This document shows positions 1 through 8,117 of a DNA stretch of 64,000 nt, in pieces (positions within the stretch are counted from its first letter, which is position 1; each line of letters starts with the position of its first letter). The notes below the pieces were generated by a model, which saw only the letters and a program-made list of their open reading frames with translations, ran no database searches and was not told the origin of the DNA. Origin of the DNA: an uncultured Gammaproteobacteria bacterium (GTDB lineage Bacteria; Pseudomonadota; Gammaproteobacteria; Eutrophobiales; Eutrophobiaceae); the NCBI GenBank assembly GCA_943788815.1, contig CALSRS010000001.1, forward strand, positions 806,001-870,000. Direction: 5' to 3'. Both the position numbers and the translations under genes were made by a program.

Positions 1-118
1 TCCCGTATGAGATTAATTTTTGATCGTCTTTTTGTTTGATTTGCTGTGGTTCAAACGGCTCAATTAATCCGTGTTCCTTGGCCATTCTCCTTATCCATTT
101 ATCTGATTTTACGCTCAT
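1..118 (-). CDS. dcd: dCTP deaminase, N-terminal 39 codons (cut by window edge)
   Basis: The reverse strand reads from an ATG at 118 as [20 protein letters not shown], followed by PFEPQQIK. This is the characteristic N-terminus of proteobacterial dCTP deaminase, which turns dCTP into dUTP and supplies dUMP for thymidylate synthesis. An AAAGG ribosome-binding site lies about 9 bases upstream. Everything after roughly residue 39, including the catalytic core, lies outside the window. It follows mrp on the same strand, an mrp-dcd order familiar from pseudomonads. The call rests only on the N-terminal similarity. Confidence 0.85.
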   Translation of the reverse strand, partial: MSVKSDKWIRRMAKEHGLIEPFEPQQIKQKDDQKLISYG

Positions 119-216
119 CAATATTTACCTTTTATAACAATTTTTAAACGAATTTAACTATTTTAATCACTATGAAGTTAATGCTTATCAAACACTCAAC
201 ACACTGAATTACTGTG

Positions 217-1308
217 TTAGCTATTTTCTACTACAATCTTTGGAAACTTGCTACTATAGTCCCGAGATTTTTTTGCTAATATTGCCGCAGCTTTACGCGC
301 AATTACTCTGTAAGACTCTGTAATTGGGGAATCCGGAAAAGTCGCAACGGTAGGTTTACCTTCATCCACACCTTTTCTGATTGACGTATCTAACGGTAAT
401 TTCCCCAGTAGCGCAACATCGTATTGCTCTGCCATTGAATTGCCCCCTCCCTCGCCAAAAATATGATCTTCATGACCGCATTCGCTGCAAATATGGGTAC
501 TCATGTTTTCGACTATACCGAGGACCGAAACTTCGACTTTTTCAAACATTCGCAATGCCTTTCTTGCATCCAGTAATGCAATGTCCTGGGGAGTAGTCAC
601 GATTATGGCACCACTGACAGGTATCTTTTGACACAGAGTTAATTGAATGTCACCGGTCCCAGGCGGCAAGTCAATAATCAAATAATCCAGATCAGACCAG
701 TTGGTGTCTCCCAATAGTTGCTCCAGAGCGGACGTCACCATAGGGCCTCGCCATATCATCGGTGTCTCTTCATCTATCAGATAACCAATAGACATACTCT
801 GAATGCCGTAACTAACATTTGGTTCAAGCTTTTTGCCATCTGTTGATTCAGGTTTCATAAAACATCCAAGCATTCTGGGTTGGCTAGGCCCATAGATATC
901 TGCATCCAGTATCCCGACGCTGGCACCCTCGGCCTGTAATGCCAATGCAAGATTAATTGCCGTGGTAGATTTACCCACGCCACCTTTGCCAGATGCTATG
1001 GCTATGGTGTTTTTTACACCGGGTAGGGGTTTGACTCCTTTTTGTACGGCATGGGAAACAATATTGGAGGAGATGTCAACATTGACAAACTTATTTCCCA
1101 AATTAGGTGTAATGACCTCAAGGATTTTTTGCCTGAGATCCTCTGCATAGCCAAGCATGGGATAACCCAATTCCAAGGATATAGTCACCTTATCATCAGT
1201 TTGCTCGACATTTTTTATTGCATTTGCACTTAGTAAATCCTGCTCTAGATTATCATCGACAACTTTTTGCAGGGCTGCATTAATTTCTTCATTGGTCATA
1301 TGTGACAT
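217..1308 (-). CDS. mrp: Iron-sulfur cluster carrier P-loop ATPase Mrp/ApbC
   Basis: A 363-residue P-loop ATPase that binds a 4Fe-4S cluster and passes it to apoproteins in the cytosol. It has an N-terminal DUF59 (MIP18-like) domain over about residues 1-90, then a Mrp/NBP35 ATPase domain. The deviant Walker A motif [11 protein letters not shown] is at about residues 106-116, and a C-terminal-half CxxC (HICSECGHE) is the expected cluster-binding pair. Length matches E. coli Mrp (about 370). I placed the start at 1308 (MSHMTNEE); 1299 is also possible, and an in-frame ATG at 1350 would add 14 residues unlike the family. It is divergent from metG, the usual neighbour in many gammaproteobacteria. 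Confidence 0.92.
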   Translation of the reverse strand: MSHMTNEEINAALQKVVDDNLEQDLLSANAIKNVEQTDDKVTISLELGYPMLGYAEDLRQKILEVITPNLGNKFVNVDISSNIVSHAVQKGVKPLPGVKNTIAIASGKGGVGKSTTAINLALALQAEGASVGILDADIYGPSQPRMLGCFMKPESTDGKKLEPNVSYGIQSMSIGYLIDEETPMIWRGPMVTSALEQLLGDTNWSDLDYLIIDLPPGTGDIQLTLCQKIPVSGAIIVTTPQDIALLDARKALRMFEKVEVSVLGIVENMSTHICSECGHEDHIFGEGGGNSMAEQYDVALLGKLPLDTSIRKGVDEGKPTVATFPDSPITESYRVIARKAAAILAKKSRDYSSKFPKIVVENS

Positions 1309-1433
1309 TTCTTTACCATCTGTATGTAACTGTGGTGGATCATACCGCATTATACTCTCTAATTTCAGATGCTTGCTTAAAGAGATTCAACTTTCGTGTA
1401 AACTACCCCCCTGATTTTCAAATCGAAATTACA

Positions 1434-3476
1434 ATGAAACAAGACACGCGAAAAATTCTGGTCACCAGTGCCCTACCCTATGCAAATGGGCCAATTCATA
1501 TTGGACATCTGGTGGAGTACATTCAGACTGATATTTGGGTAAGATTTCACAAACTTCGTGGTCATGAGTGTCTTTATGTCTGTGCAGATGATGCACATGG
1601 CACACCGATAATGCTTCGAGCTGAAAAAGAAAATATTACCCCTGAAGAACTCATATCTAGAACATTAGAGGCACATAAGCGGGATTTTAATGATTTCCAT
1701 GTGGACTTCGATAATTTTTATACGACCCATTCAGATGAAAATCGGGAACTATGTACCTATATTTATGAAAAATTAAAAGCACAAGGTCATATAAATCAAA
1801 AAACCATTGAACAGTTTTATGACCCTGTGAAAGAAATGTTCCTCCCTGATCGGTTTATCCGGGGTGAATGTCCTTATTGTCATACATTGGACCAATATGG
1901 TGACCAGTGTGAATCCTGTAACCGCACGTATACGCCTACTGACCTGATCAATCCTGTTTCAGCAATTTCAGGTTCTACGCCCATAAGAAAGGAGTCAGTA
2001 CACTTCTTTTTCAACCTACCTGATTTTGAATCCATGCTGAAATTGTGGACACGAGAAAACCTGCAAAAGGAAATTGCCAATAAACTCGATGAGTGGTTTT
2101 CTGCTGGATTACAGCCCTGGGATATTTCACGAGATAAACCTTATTTCGGGTTTGAAATCCCAGATGAACCAGGAAAATATTTCTACGTCTGGCTAGACGC
2201 CCCAATTGGCTATTTCGCCAGCCTTAAAAACCTTTGTGAACGTAAAGGTCTGGATTTTGATGCCTTCATTAAACTGGACAGTGAATATGAAATGTACCAT
2301 TTCATTGGTAAAGACATTATGTATTTTCATGCCCTGTTCTGGCCTGCAATGCTTGAAGGAAGTGGTCTTCGTAAACCAAATAACGTGTTTGTCCATGGAT
2401 TCTTGACAGTTAACGGCCAAAAAATGTCCAAATCGCGAGGGACATTTATCAATGCAAGGACCTATCTTGATTTTTTGGGACCAGAATATCTGCGATATTA
2501 TTTCGCGGCGAAATTAGATCAATATGTAGATGACATTGATCTCAATTTTGAGGACTTTATATTTAGGATTAATTCAGATCTGGTAGGAAAGGTTATTAAT
2601 ATAGCAAGTCGATGCGCTGGTTTTATCAACAAACGTTTTGATGGAAAACTGGCGAGTGATCTTGCCGATCCCGGTCTATATGAAAAAATTGGCGGAGAAG
2701 TCATTTCAGAAAAGATAGCCAAATTATATGAGTCTCGCGAATACAGTAAGGCAATGCGGGAAATTATGCTGCTTGCAGATGAGGTAAACCAGTATATAGA
2801 CATTCATAAACCCTGGGTTATTGCTAAACAAGATGGCAAAGATAAAGAATTGCAGGAAATATGTACCATGGGATTGAATTGTTACCGATTACTGGTGACA
2901 TACCTCAAACCGGTATTACCTGCGCTGGCCAGTGATTCTGAAGCATTTTTGAATATTGAACCGCTGCAATGGAATGATATTTCCAAGCCGCTGCTTTCAC
3001 ATCAGATCAATAAATTTAAACCGTTAATGACACGCGTTGAAAAAGAAAAGGTTGAAGCAATGATACAAGCAAGTAAAGAGAGTCTACAGTCAACAACATC
3101 TGAGGAGATAAGTAATCAAGTTAGTGGTCATTTAAATGACACACCGCTGGCTGATGAAATATCCATAGATGATTTTTCAAAAATAGATCTGCGTGTAGCA
3201 AAAATCATCGCGGCTGAACATGTGGAGGGTGCGGATAAACTACTGCAACTCACTCTGGACATAGGTGGTGAAACCCGCAATGTCTTTGCCGGCATCAAAG
3301 CTGATTACAACCCTGAAGAACTCACAGGAAAATTAACCGTGATGGTGGCGAACCTGGCACCAAGAAAGATGCGGTTTGGGATATCTGAAGGTATGGTGCT
3401 AGCTGCTGGCGGAAATGGAAACATATATATATTAAGCCCAGATGATGGTGCTGAACCTGGAATGCGCATAAAATAA
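1434..3476 (+). CDS. metG: Methionyl-tRNA synthetase
   Basis: Class I aminoacyl-tRNA synthetase of 680 residues that charges tRNA-Met, including the initiator. The HIGH motif is at residues 22-25 and KMSKS at residues 330-334. A zinc-binding knuckle (CPYC...CESC) sits in the connective domain. The C-terminal 100 or so residues form the EMAP-II-like tRNA-binding domain ([14 protein letters not shown]), which supports dimerisation. The ATG at 1434 gives the standard N-terminus [10 protein letters not shown]; the frame is open further upstream from 1302, but that would run into the divergent mrp leader. It heads a long plus-strand run, with rnfA starting 7 bases after its stop. Confidence 0.97.
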   Translation: MKQDTRKILVTSALPYANGPIHIGHLVEYIQTDIWVRFHKLRGHECLYVCADDAHGTPIMLRAEKENITPEELISRTLEAHKRDFNDFHVDFDNFYTTHSDENRELCTYIYEKLKAQGHINQKTIEQFYDPVKEMFLPDRFIRGECPYCHTLDQYGDQCESCNRTYTPTDLINPVSAISGSTPIRKESVHFFFNLPDFESMLKLWTRENLQKEIANKLDEWFSAGLQPWDISRDKPYFGFEIPDEPGKYFYVWLDAPIGYFASLKNLCERKGLDFDAFIKLDSEYEMYHFIGKDIMYFHALFWPAMLEGSGLRKPNNVFVHGFLTVNGQKMSKSRGTFINARTYLDFLGPEYLRYYFAAKLDQYVDDIDLNFEDFIFRINSDLVGKVINIASRCAGFINKRFDGKLASDLADPGLYEKIGGEVISEKIAKLYESREYSKAMREIMLLADEVNQYIDIHKPWVIAKQDGKDKELQEICTMGLNCYRLLVTYLKPVLPALASDSEAFLNIEPLQWNDISKPLLSHQINKFKPLMTRVEKEKVEAMIQASKESLQSTTSEEISNQVSGHLNDTPLADEISIDDFSKIDLRVAKIIAAEHVEGADKLLQLTLDIGGETRNVFAGIKADYNPEELTGKLTVMVANLAPRKMRFGISEGMVLAAGGNGNIYILSPDDGAEPGMRIK

Positions 3477-3483
3477 TGGAGTT

Positions 3484-4065
3484 GTGAGCGAACTTTTACT
3501 TATTCTTGTCTCTACCAGTGTGGCCAATAATCTTGTCCTGAACTACATGCTGGGCATAGACCCGCTATTAGCAACATCCCGAAAAACCGGTCCGGCTATA
3601 AACACATGTCTATTTATGGTTTTCACCATGCCAGTAGTCTCTGTTATTTCATATACTTTTAACATATATATATTTGAACAACATGTTCCCGATTATCTTC
3701 ATCTAATTTCGACTGTCATTATCATTGCTGTAACCGTAATGGTTACCGGCTTAATTATTCAACGTTTATCACCCAATATCTATATTCGTATTGAAAAAAT
3801 TATCCCGTTAATGATGGTAAACAGCACCCTGCTTGGGCTTGTTCTCATAGAGAAAAAATATGTTTACTCTATGATTTCCGCTTTGTTTTCTGGCCTGGGG
3901 ACTGCTCTGGGTTTTTGCCTGATTTTGATGATGTTCGTTTCTATTAGAAAAAAACTTGATAATCCAGAGATACCCATTCCCTTTCAGGGCATTGCCATCA
4001 TCTTTATTACTCTGGGCATACTCTCTCTTGGATTCATGGGATTTAGTGGTATTTCTTCGCCATGA
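3484..4065 (+). CDS. rnfA: Rnf electron transport complex subunit RnfA, both cluster cysteines replaced
   Basis: A 193-residue, six-helix membrane protein, the same length as E. coli RsxA, with the same C-terminal FMGFSG signature. It starts with GTG directly behind metG. In RnfA/RnfE (and NqrD/NqrE) one cysteine in each of two pseudo-symmetric loops holds a 2Fe-2S cluster in the membrane. Aligned by eye to remembered RsxA, loop LGLCPF reads LGIDPL (Asp26) and loop TTNCAVLG reads MVNSTLLG (Ser114), so both ligands are absent. The remaining cysteines (near 42 and 144) are not at those positions. Length and tail favour RnfA over RnfE. The ATGA overlap with rnfB indicates translational coupling. 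Confidence 0.85.
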   Translation: MSELLLILVSTSVANNLVLNYMLGIDPLLATSRKTGPAINTCLFMVFTMPVVSVISYTFNIYIFEQHVPDYLHLISTVIIIAVTVMVTGLIIQRLSPNIYIRIEKIIPLMMVNSTLLGLVLIEKKYVYSMISALFSGLGTALGFCLILMMFVSIRKKLDNPEIPIPFQGIAIIFITLGILSLGFMGFSGISSP

Positions 4066-4628
4066 TGATGGAATTAATGTTTGTTGCTATGTTCGTCGCA
4101 ATCTTTGTCGGCATACAATATTTTTATCATTTTATTAATATAAAAAATGCTCCCAGCATCCAGGGTAAGGATGTTGCAGATCACATTGAAAGACTCTTAC
4201 CGCAAACCCAATGTGGACAATGCCATTATGAGGGCTGTCGTCCTTATGCATTGGCTATTGCCTCAGGAGAAGCTTCCATCGACCAATGCCCCCCTGGCGG
4301 ACAACAAACTGTCACTGCGATTAGAGACCTTTTAGGTAAAGAAACGAAATTTATTAATCTCCCCTTAAATCAGGAATTTAACTCGATGGTAGCGACTATC
4401 GACGAAGACTATTGTATTGGCTGTGTTAAATGTATTAATGCTTGTCCTGTAGATGCAATTGTCGGCGCACCTAAACAAATGCATACGGTTATTAAAGGTA
4501 ATTGTACGGGCTGCGAGCTATGCATACCGCCCTGCCCGGTAAACTGCATTGACATGGTCCCCACGCGCGTTAAAACGAATGAATGGGTCTGGGAAAAACC
4601 TGAACCAGCTTACAGAGAGTCCAGGTGA
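4062..4628 (+). CDS. rnfB: Rnf complex ferredoxin subunit RnfB
   Basis: A 188-residue subunit with one N-terminal transmembrane helix, an Fe-S (4Fe-4S) domain with the pattern CGQCHYEGC followed by a distal Cys-Pro-Pro-Gly, and two ferredoxin-type clusters (CIGCVKCINACP and CTGCELCIPPCP). It accepts electrons from soluble ferredoxin, or delivers them to it, on the cytoplasmic side. All predicted cluster cysteines are present, unlike in the adjacent RnfA. Length matches E. coli RsxB (192). It overlaps rnfA by 4 bases at the start, and its stop overlaps the GTG of rnfC. Confidence 0.95.
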   Translation: MMMELMFVAMFVAIFVGIQYFYHFINIKNAPSIQGKDVADHIERLLPQTQCGQCHYEGCRPYALAIASGEASIDQCPPGGQQTVTAIRDLLGKETKFINLPLNQEFNSMVATIDEDYCIGCVKCINACPVDAIVGAPKQMHTVIKGNCTGCELCIPPCPVNCIDMVPTRVKTNEWVWEKPEPAYRESR

Positions 4629-6151
4629 GCCGGCAATTATATGAATTTCCGGGAGGCTTGAAGTTTGAAACCTTCAAGGAAATCACGGCTACCATTCCTG
4701 CCATTCAGCATCCATTACCAAATAGAATAATTTTGCCGGTTAGACAGCATATAGGCATTCCTTCTGTCCCTACTGTCAGGAAAGGCGAGCATGTCCTTAA
4801 AGGACAACCCATTGCCGAGGCTGACGGATACGTGAGTATTCCACTCCATGCAAGCACATCAGGCACGGTCATTGATATTGGTGATTACCCTGTTCCCCAT
4901 GCTGGCGAACATGAAGCGACATGTATTGTGATAGAGCCGGATGGAAAAGATGAATGGTTTGATATTCAACCAACGGATGATTACCTTACAGTTGATCCTA
5001 AACAACTGCAGGAGATAATCCGATCATGTGGGATAACCGGTCTTGGTGGTGCTGGATTCCCGGCACATGTAAAACTTAATGAAGGGGTCGTAAATATTGT
5101 TGACACCCTCATTATTAACGGCGTGGAGTGTGAACCATTTATTACCTGTGATGATCGTCTAATTCAAGAAAAAGCCCACTACGTGGTTTCAGGAACCAGG
5201 ATGATTCGCCATGCAGTTCAGGCAAAACACTGCGTAATAGCAGTTGAAGATGATATGCCCAAAGCATATGAGGCACTCGCAAACTGGATTGATGATGATA
5301 TTGAACTGATTAAAGTACCAAAGCGGTATCCTGCGGGTGGGGAAAAGCAGTTAATCCAGACACTCACAGGAAAAGAAGTACCTAGCGGTGGCCTTGCAAT
5401 TCATATTGGCATTGTAATGCACAACGTCGCTACTGCCGCTGCAGTTTACCGTGCTGTGACGAGAGGAGAGCCACTAATTTCCCGTTATGTCACAATCGCC
5501 GGTGAAGTGGAAACACCTCGCAATCTACAGGTATTACTGGGGACCTCCGTAAATGATTGCCTAAAAGCGTGTGGATATGAACACAATGATGAACACATGA
5601 TCATTCTTGGTGGACCCATGATGGGTATGCACATTAGAAATCCTGATATACCGATTATCAAAACCACGAATTGCATCCTGGTAAAAAAGCTTGAACCGGC
5701 AGCAACAGAATTACCCTGTATTCAATGCGGCGATTGTTATAACGCTTGTCCAATCAAGCTAATGCCACAGGAACTGTACCGTAATGCCAAAACAGACAAC
5801 TTCGCAGAGACACAGCAATATCATATTTTTGACTGCATAGAATGTGGCTGTTGCTCCTATGTCTGCCCGAGTAATATTCCACTGGTCCAGTATTTCAGAT
5901 ACGCCAAATCACAAATTGCCGCAGAAGAAAGACGTCGTGATGGCGCAGACCTCGCCAGAAAACGATTCCTGGAACACAATAAACGCGAGCAGGCTAAGAT
6001 TGAAGCTAAGCGCCCATCAAGACCAGTAATTGAAACATCATCTAATCCCAGCATGGATGAAAAGCGAAATTACATCGAGGGTGCCGTTTCTCGAACCTTA
6101 AAAAAACGATCAAAAACAAAAAAAATTCTCGACAAGAGGAACAGTGATTAA
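4625..6151 (+). CDS. rnfC: Rnf complex NADH-binding subunit RnfC
   Basis: A 508-residue peripheral subunit that binds NADH and FMN and carries two 4Fe-4S clusters (CIQCGDCYNACP and CIECGCCSYVCP, about residues 365-420). The glycine-rich segment GITGLGGAGFPAHVK belongs to the NuoF-like flavin/NADH fold. It is shorter than E. coli RsxC (740), lacking the long Ala/Lys-rich tail; the Lys/Arg-rich last 80 residues are a short version. The GTG start overlaps the rnfB stop (GTGA), and the end overlaps rnfD by 8 bases. Confidence 0.95.
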   Translation: MSRQLYEFPGGLKFETFKEITATIPAIQHPLPNRIILPVRQHIGIPSVPTVRKGEHVLKGQPIAEADGYVSIPLHASTSGTVIDIGDYPVPHAGEHEATCIVIEPDGKDEWFDIQPTDDYLTVDPKQLQEIIRSCGITGLGGAGFPAHVKLNEGVVNIVDTLIINGVECEPFITCDDRLIQEKAHYVVSGTRMIRHAVQAKHCVIAVEDDMPKAYEALANWIDDDIELIKVPKRYPAGGEKQLIQTLTGKEVPSGGLAIHIGIVMHNVATAAAVYRAVTRGEPLISRYVTIAGEVETPRNLQVLLGTSVNDCLKACGYEHNDEHMIILGGPMMGMHIRNPDIPIIKTTNCILVKKLEPAATELPCIQCGDCYNACPIKLMPQELYRNAKTDNFAETQQYHIFDCIECGCCSYVCPSNIPLVQYFRYAKSQIAAEERRRDGADLARKRFLEHNKREQAKIEAKRPSRPVIETSSNPSMDEKRNYIEGAVSRTLKKRSKTKKILDKRNSD

Positions 6152-7181
6152 TCAACAACTATTAACATCACCTCACAGGCATGATGGTTCGTCAGTTCGC
6201 ACCAAGATGTTATGGGTGTGTGTTTCATTAATACCAGGCATCGCCTGTTATACATGGTTCTTTGGCCCCGGAATCCTCATTCAATGTTTACTGGCAATAG
6301 TTTTTGCACTACTTGTTGAAAGCGTCTTACTTAAAATCCGCAAACAAAAATTATCAGTTTTCCTGCTGGACGGCAGTGTATATGTAACTGCAATTTTGTT
6401 TGCATTAATGATCTCTCCGTTTACACCCTGGTGGATCAACTTTATCGGCATCTGTTTTGGTCTGGTGTTTGCCAAACACTTATATGGCGGCCTTGGCAAT
6501 AATATTTTCAACCCAGCTGCGACTGCATATGTATTTATATTATTGTGTTTCCCTGTTGCCATGAATCAATGGCCATCAGCAATCGATGGCCCCTCACAAG
6601 AGACTTCAATAAAAAATTCATTTAAATATATTTTTTTAATGCCTCATGATTCCTATTCAGAAAATAATTATGATTCGACTAGTAGCGCAACACCCCTGGC
6701 TGATATGCAAAATAGACTAGCGGCCATGGAAATGGTGAATGAAATCCGAACTTCATCACAATACGGTAACTATGCTGGCAAAGGATGGGAATGGGTGAGT
6801 ATATTCTATTTGCTCGGTGGTATTGGATTAATTGCCCTGGGCGTAATTTCCTGGCATATTCCGGTCGCAATACTTGGAAGTGTGTTTGCATTCAGTCTGA
6901 TATTTAATATGTATGATACAAATCTCTATCCTTCCAGCTTGTTCCATATATTATCAGGTGGTTGCATACTTGCAGCATTTTTTGTGGCCACTGATCCGGT
7001 AACTGCCTCTGCAACGCCCATAGGAAAATTAATTTATGGCACGATAATTGGCGGACTCATATACGCAATTAGGAGCTGGGGAGCCTATCCAGATGGTGTT
7101 GCATTTGCCATTATCATAGCTAATGGCCTGGTACCAATGATAGATGAGTACACAAGACCATATATCATTGGAGAAAATTGA
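6144..7181 (+). CDS. rnfD: Rnf complex membrane flavoprotein RnfD
   Basis: A 345-residue multi-pass membrane subunit, related to NqrB, that binds FMN covalently. The likely attachment threonine is Thr183 in SSATPL, matching the SQATPL context in E. coli RsxD. Conserved helices include GGLGNNIFNPA near residue 120, TDPVTASATP near 285 and YPDGVAFA near 315. It starts with GTG inside the end of rnfC. The flavin site looks intact, so the subunit should be functional even though the complex as encoded here is incomplete. Confidence 0.94.
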   Translation: MINQQLLTSPHRHDGSSVRTKMLWVCVSLIPGIACYTWFFGPGILIQCLLAIVFALLVESVLLKIRKQKLSVFLLDGSVYVTAILFALMISPFTPWWINFIGICFGLVFAKHLYGGLGNNIFNPAATAYVFILLCFPVAMNQWPSAIDGPSQETSIKNSFKYIFLMPHDSYSENNYDSTSSATPLADMQNRLAAMEMVNEIRTSSQYGNYAGKGWEWVSIFYLLGGIGLIALGVISWHIPVAILGSVFAFSLIFNMYDTNLYPSSLFHILSGGCILAAFFVATDPVTASATPIGKLIYGTIIGGLIYAIRSWGAYPDGVAFAIIIANGLVPMIDEYTRPYIIGEN

Positions 7182-7187
7182 TCTTAA

Positions 7188-7805
7188 ATGCCAGATAACG
7201 CATTAAAACTTCCGGCTCTACTTAGTCTGTTCGTCATCACACTTGTTTGTGTTGTGATTTTATTTGCTGTTGAATCTTTGACCACTGAAAGAATTAAGGA
7301 AAACAGCTTGTCCGCATCAAGAAGAATATTTAATGATATAATTCCAGCTGGCTACACGAATGACATATATAATGATGGATTGTCAGTAGTTGATAAGGAT
7401 TATTTCGGGACGCAAAAGCCGGTAAGTATTAATCGCATTCGAATTAATGAAGAAATTACAGGTGTTTTGATCTATCCAGTCACAGCGAACGGATATAAAA
7501 GTGAAATTCAATTGGCAATTGGAATAAACCGGGATGGGACCATTTCAGGGACGAGAGTATTGCATGAAAATGAAACATCTGGACTGGGCGACCAGGTCCA
7601 TCAAGACAAATCCGACTGGATAGATATGTTCTTTGGTAAATCATCAAGTAGCTATACCCGAAATCAATGGCGAGTTATCAGTGACGGTGGGGATTTTGAT
7701 GAAATCAGTGGTGCAACAATTACATCCAGGAGTGTGATAAATGCTGTCAAATCTGCACTGGATTATCATGAATTATCCAGCGATATAATTTACTCAGAAA
7801 AATGA
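7188..7805 (+). CDS. rnfG: Rnf complex periplasmic flavoprotein RnfG
   Basis: A 205-residue protein with one N-terminal membrane helix (about residues 10-28) and a periplasmic FMN-binding domain. The covalent FMN motif SGATIT near residue 174 is intact; FMN is linked as a phosphoester to the threonine. Length agrees with E. coli RsxG (206). In the usual rnfABCDGE order rnfE would follow. Here the next gene is yhbY, whose ATG overlaps the rnfG stop by 4 bases (ATGA), so there is no room for rnfE. Confidence 0.94.
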   Translation: MPDNALKLPALLSLFVITLVCVVILFAVESLTTERIKENSLSASRRIFNDIIPAGYTNDIYNDGLSVVDKDYFGTQKPVSINRIRINEEITGVLIYPVTANGYKSEIQLAIGINRDGTISGTRVLHENETSGLGDQVHQDKSDWIDMFFGKSSSSYTRNQWRVISDGGDFDEISGATITSRSVINAVKSALDYHELSSDIIYSEK

Positions 7806-8092
7806 ATAATAATCAGAAAAAATTTTTGCGTTCTCTTTTACATCATAAAAAAGTAACCATTTGGATTGGCCAAAAAGGACTAACCGATACCGTATTCAAT
7901 GAAATTGAACTAGCGCTGAACCATCATGAGCTCATTAAGATAAAGATTAGAAATGGTGATAGAGAGGAAAGAGATAATATAGTTGTAAAAATATGTGAAC
8001 GGACTTCTGCATTTCTGCTCCAAACCAGAGGTAGTATTGCATCCATATACCGTGCAAATCCCGAAAAACCAGTATTAACGCTTCCAAACTAA
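7802..8092 (+). CDS. yhbY: CRS1/YhbY-family RNA-binding protein
   Basis: A 96-residue protein consisting of a single CRS1-YhbY domain, a KH-like fold with the GxxG loop IGQKGLT near residue 24 and a conserved LIKIKI strand. The family associates with pre-50S ribosomal particles and probably helps ribosome assembly. In many bacteria yhbY sits near ftsH or greA. Here it is translationally coupled to rnfG (ATGA) and fills the position normally held by rnfE. It is not related to RnfE. Confidence 0.88.
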   Translation: MNNNQKKFLRSLLHHKKVTIWIGQKGLTDTVFNEIELALNHHELIKIKIRNGDREERDNIVVKICERTSAFLLQTRGSIASIYRANPEKPVLTLPN

Positions 8093-8117
8093 TTGAATTT
8101 TAGTTTTTCTGGCAACA

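Noticed and set aside
3484-4065. rnfA gene as rnfE
   Set aside because: Length (193) and the C-terminal FMGFSG match RnfA; RnfE has a longer tail.
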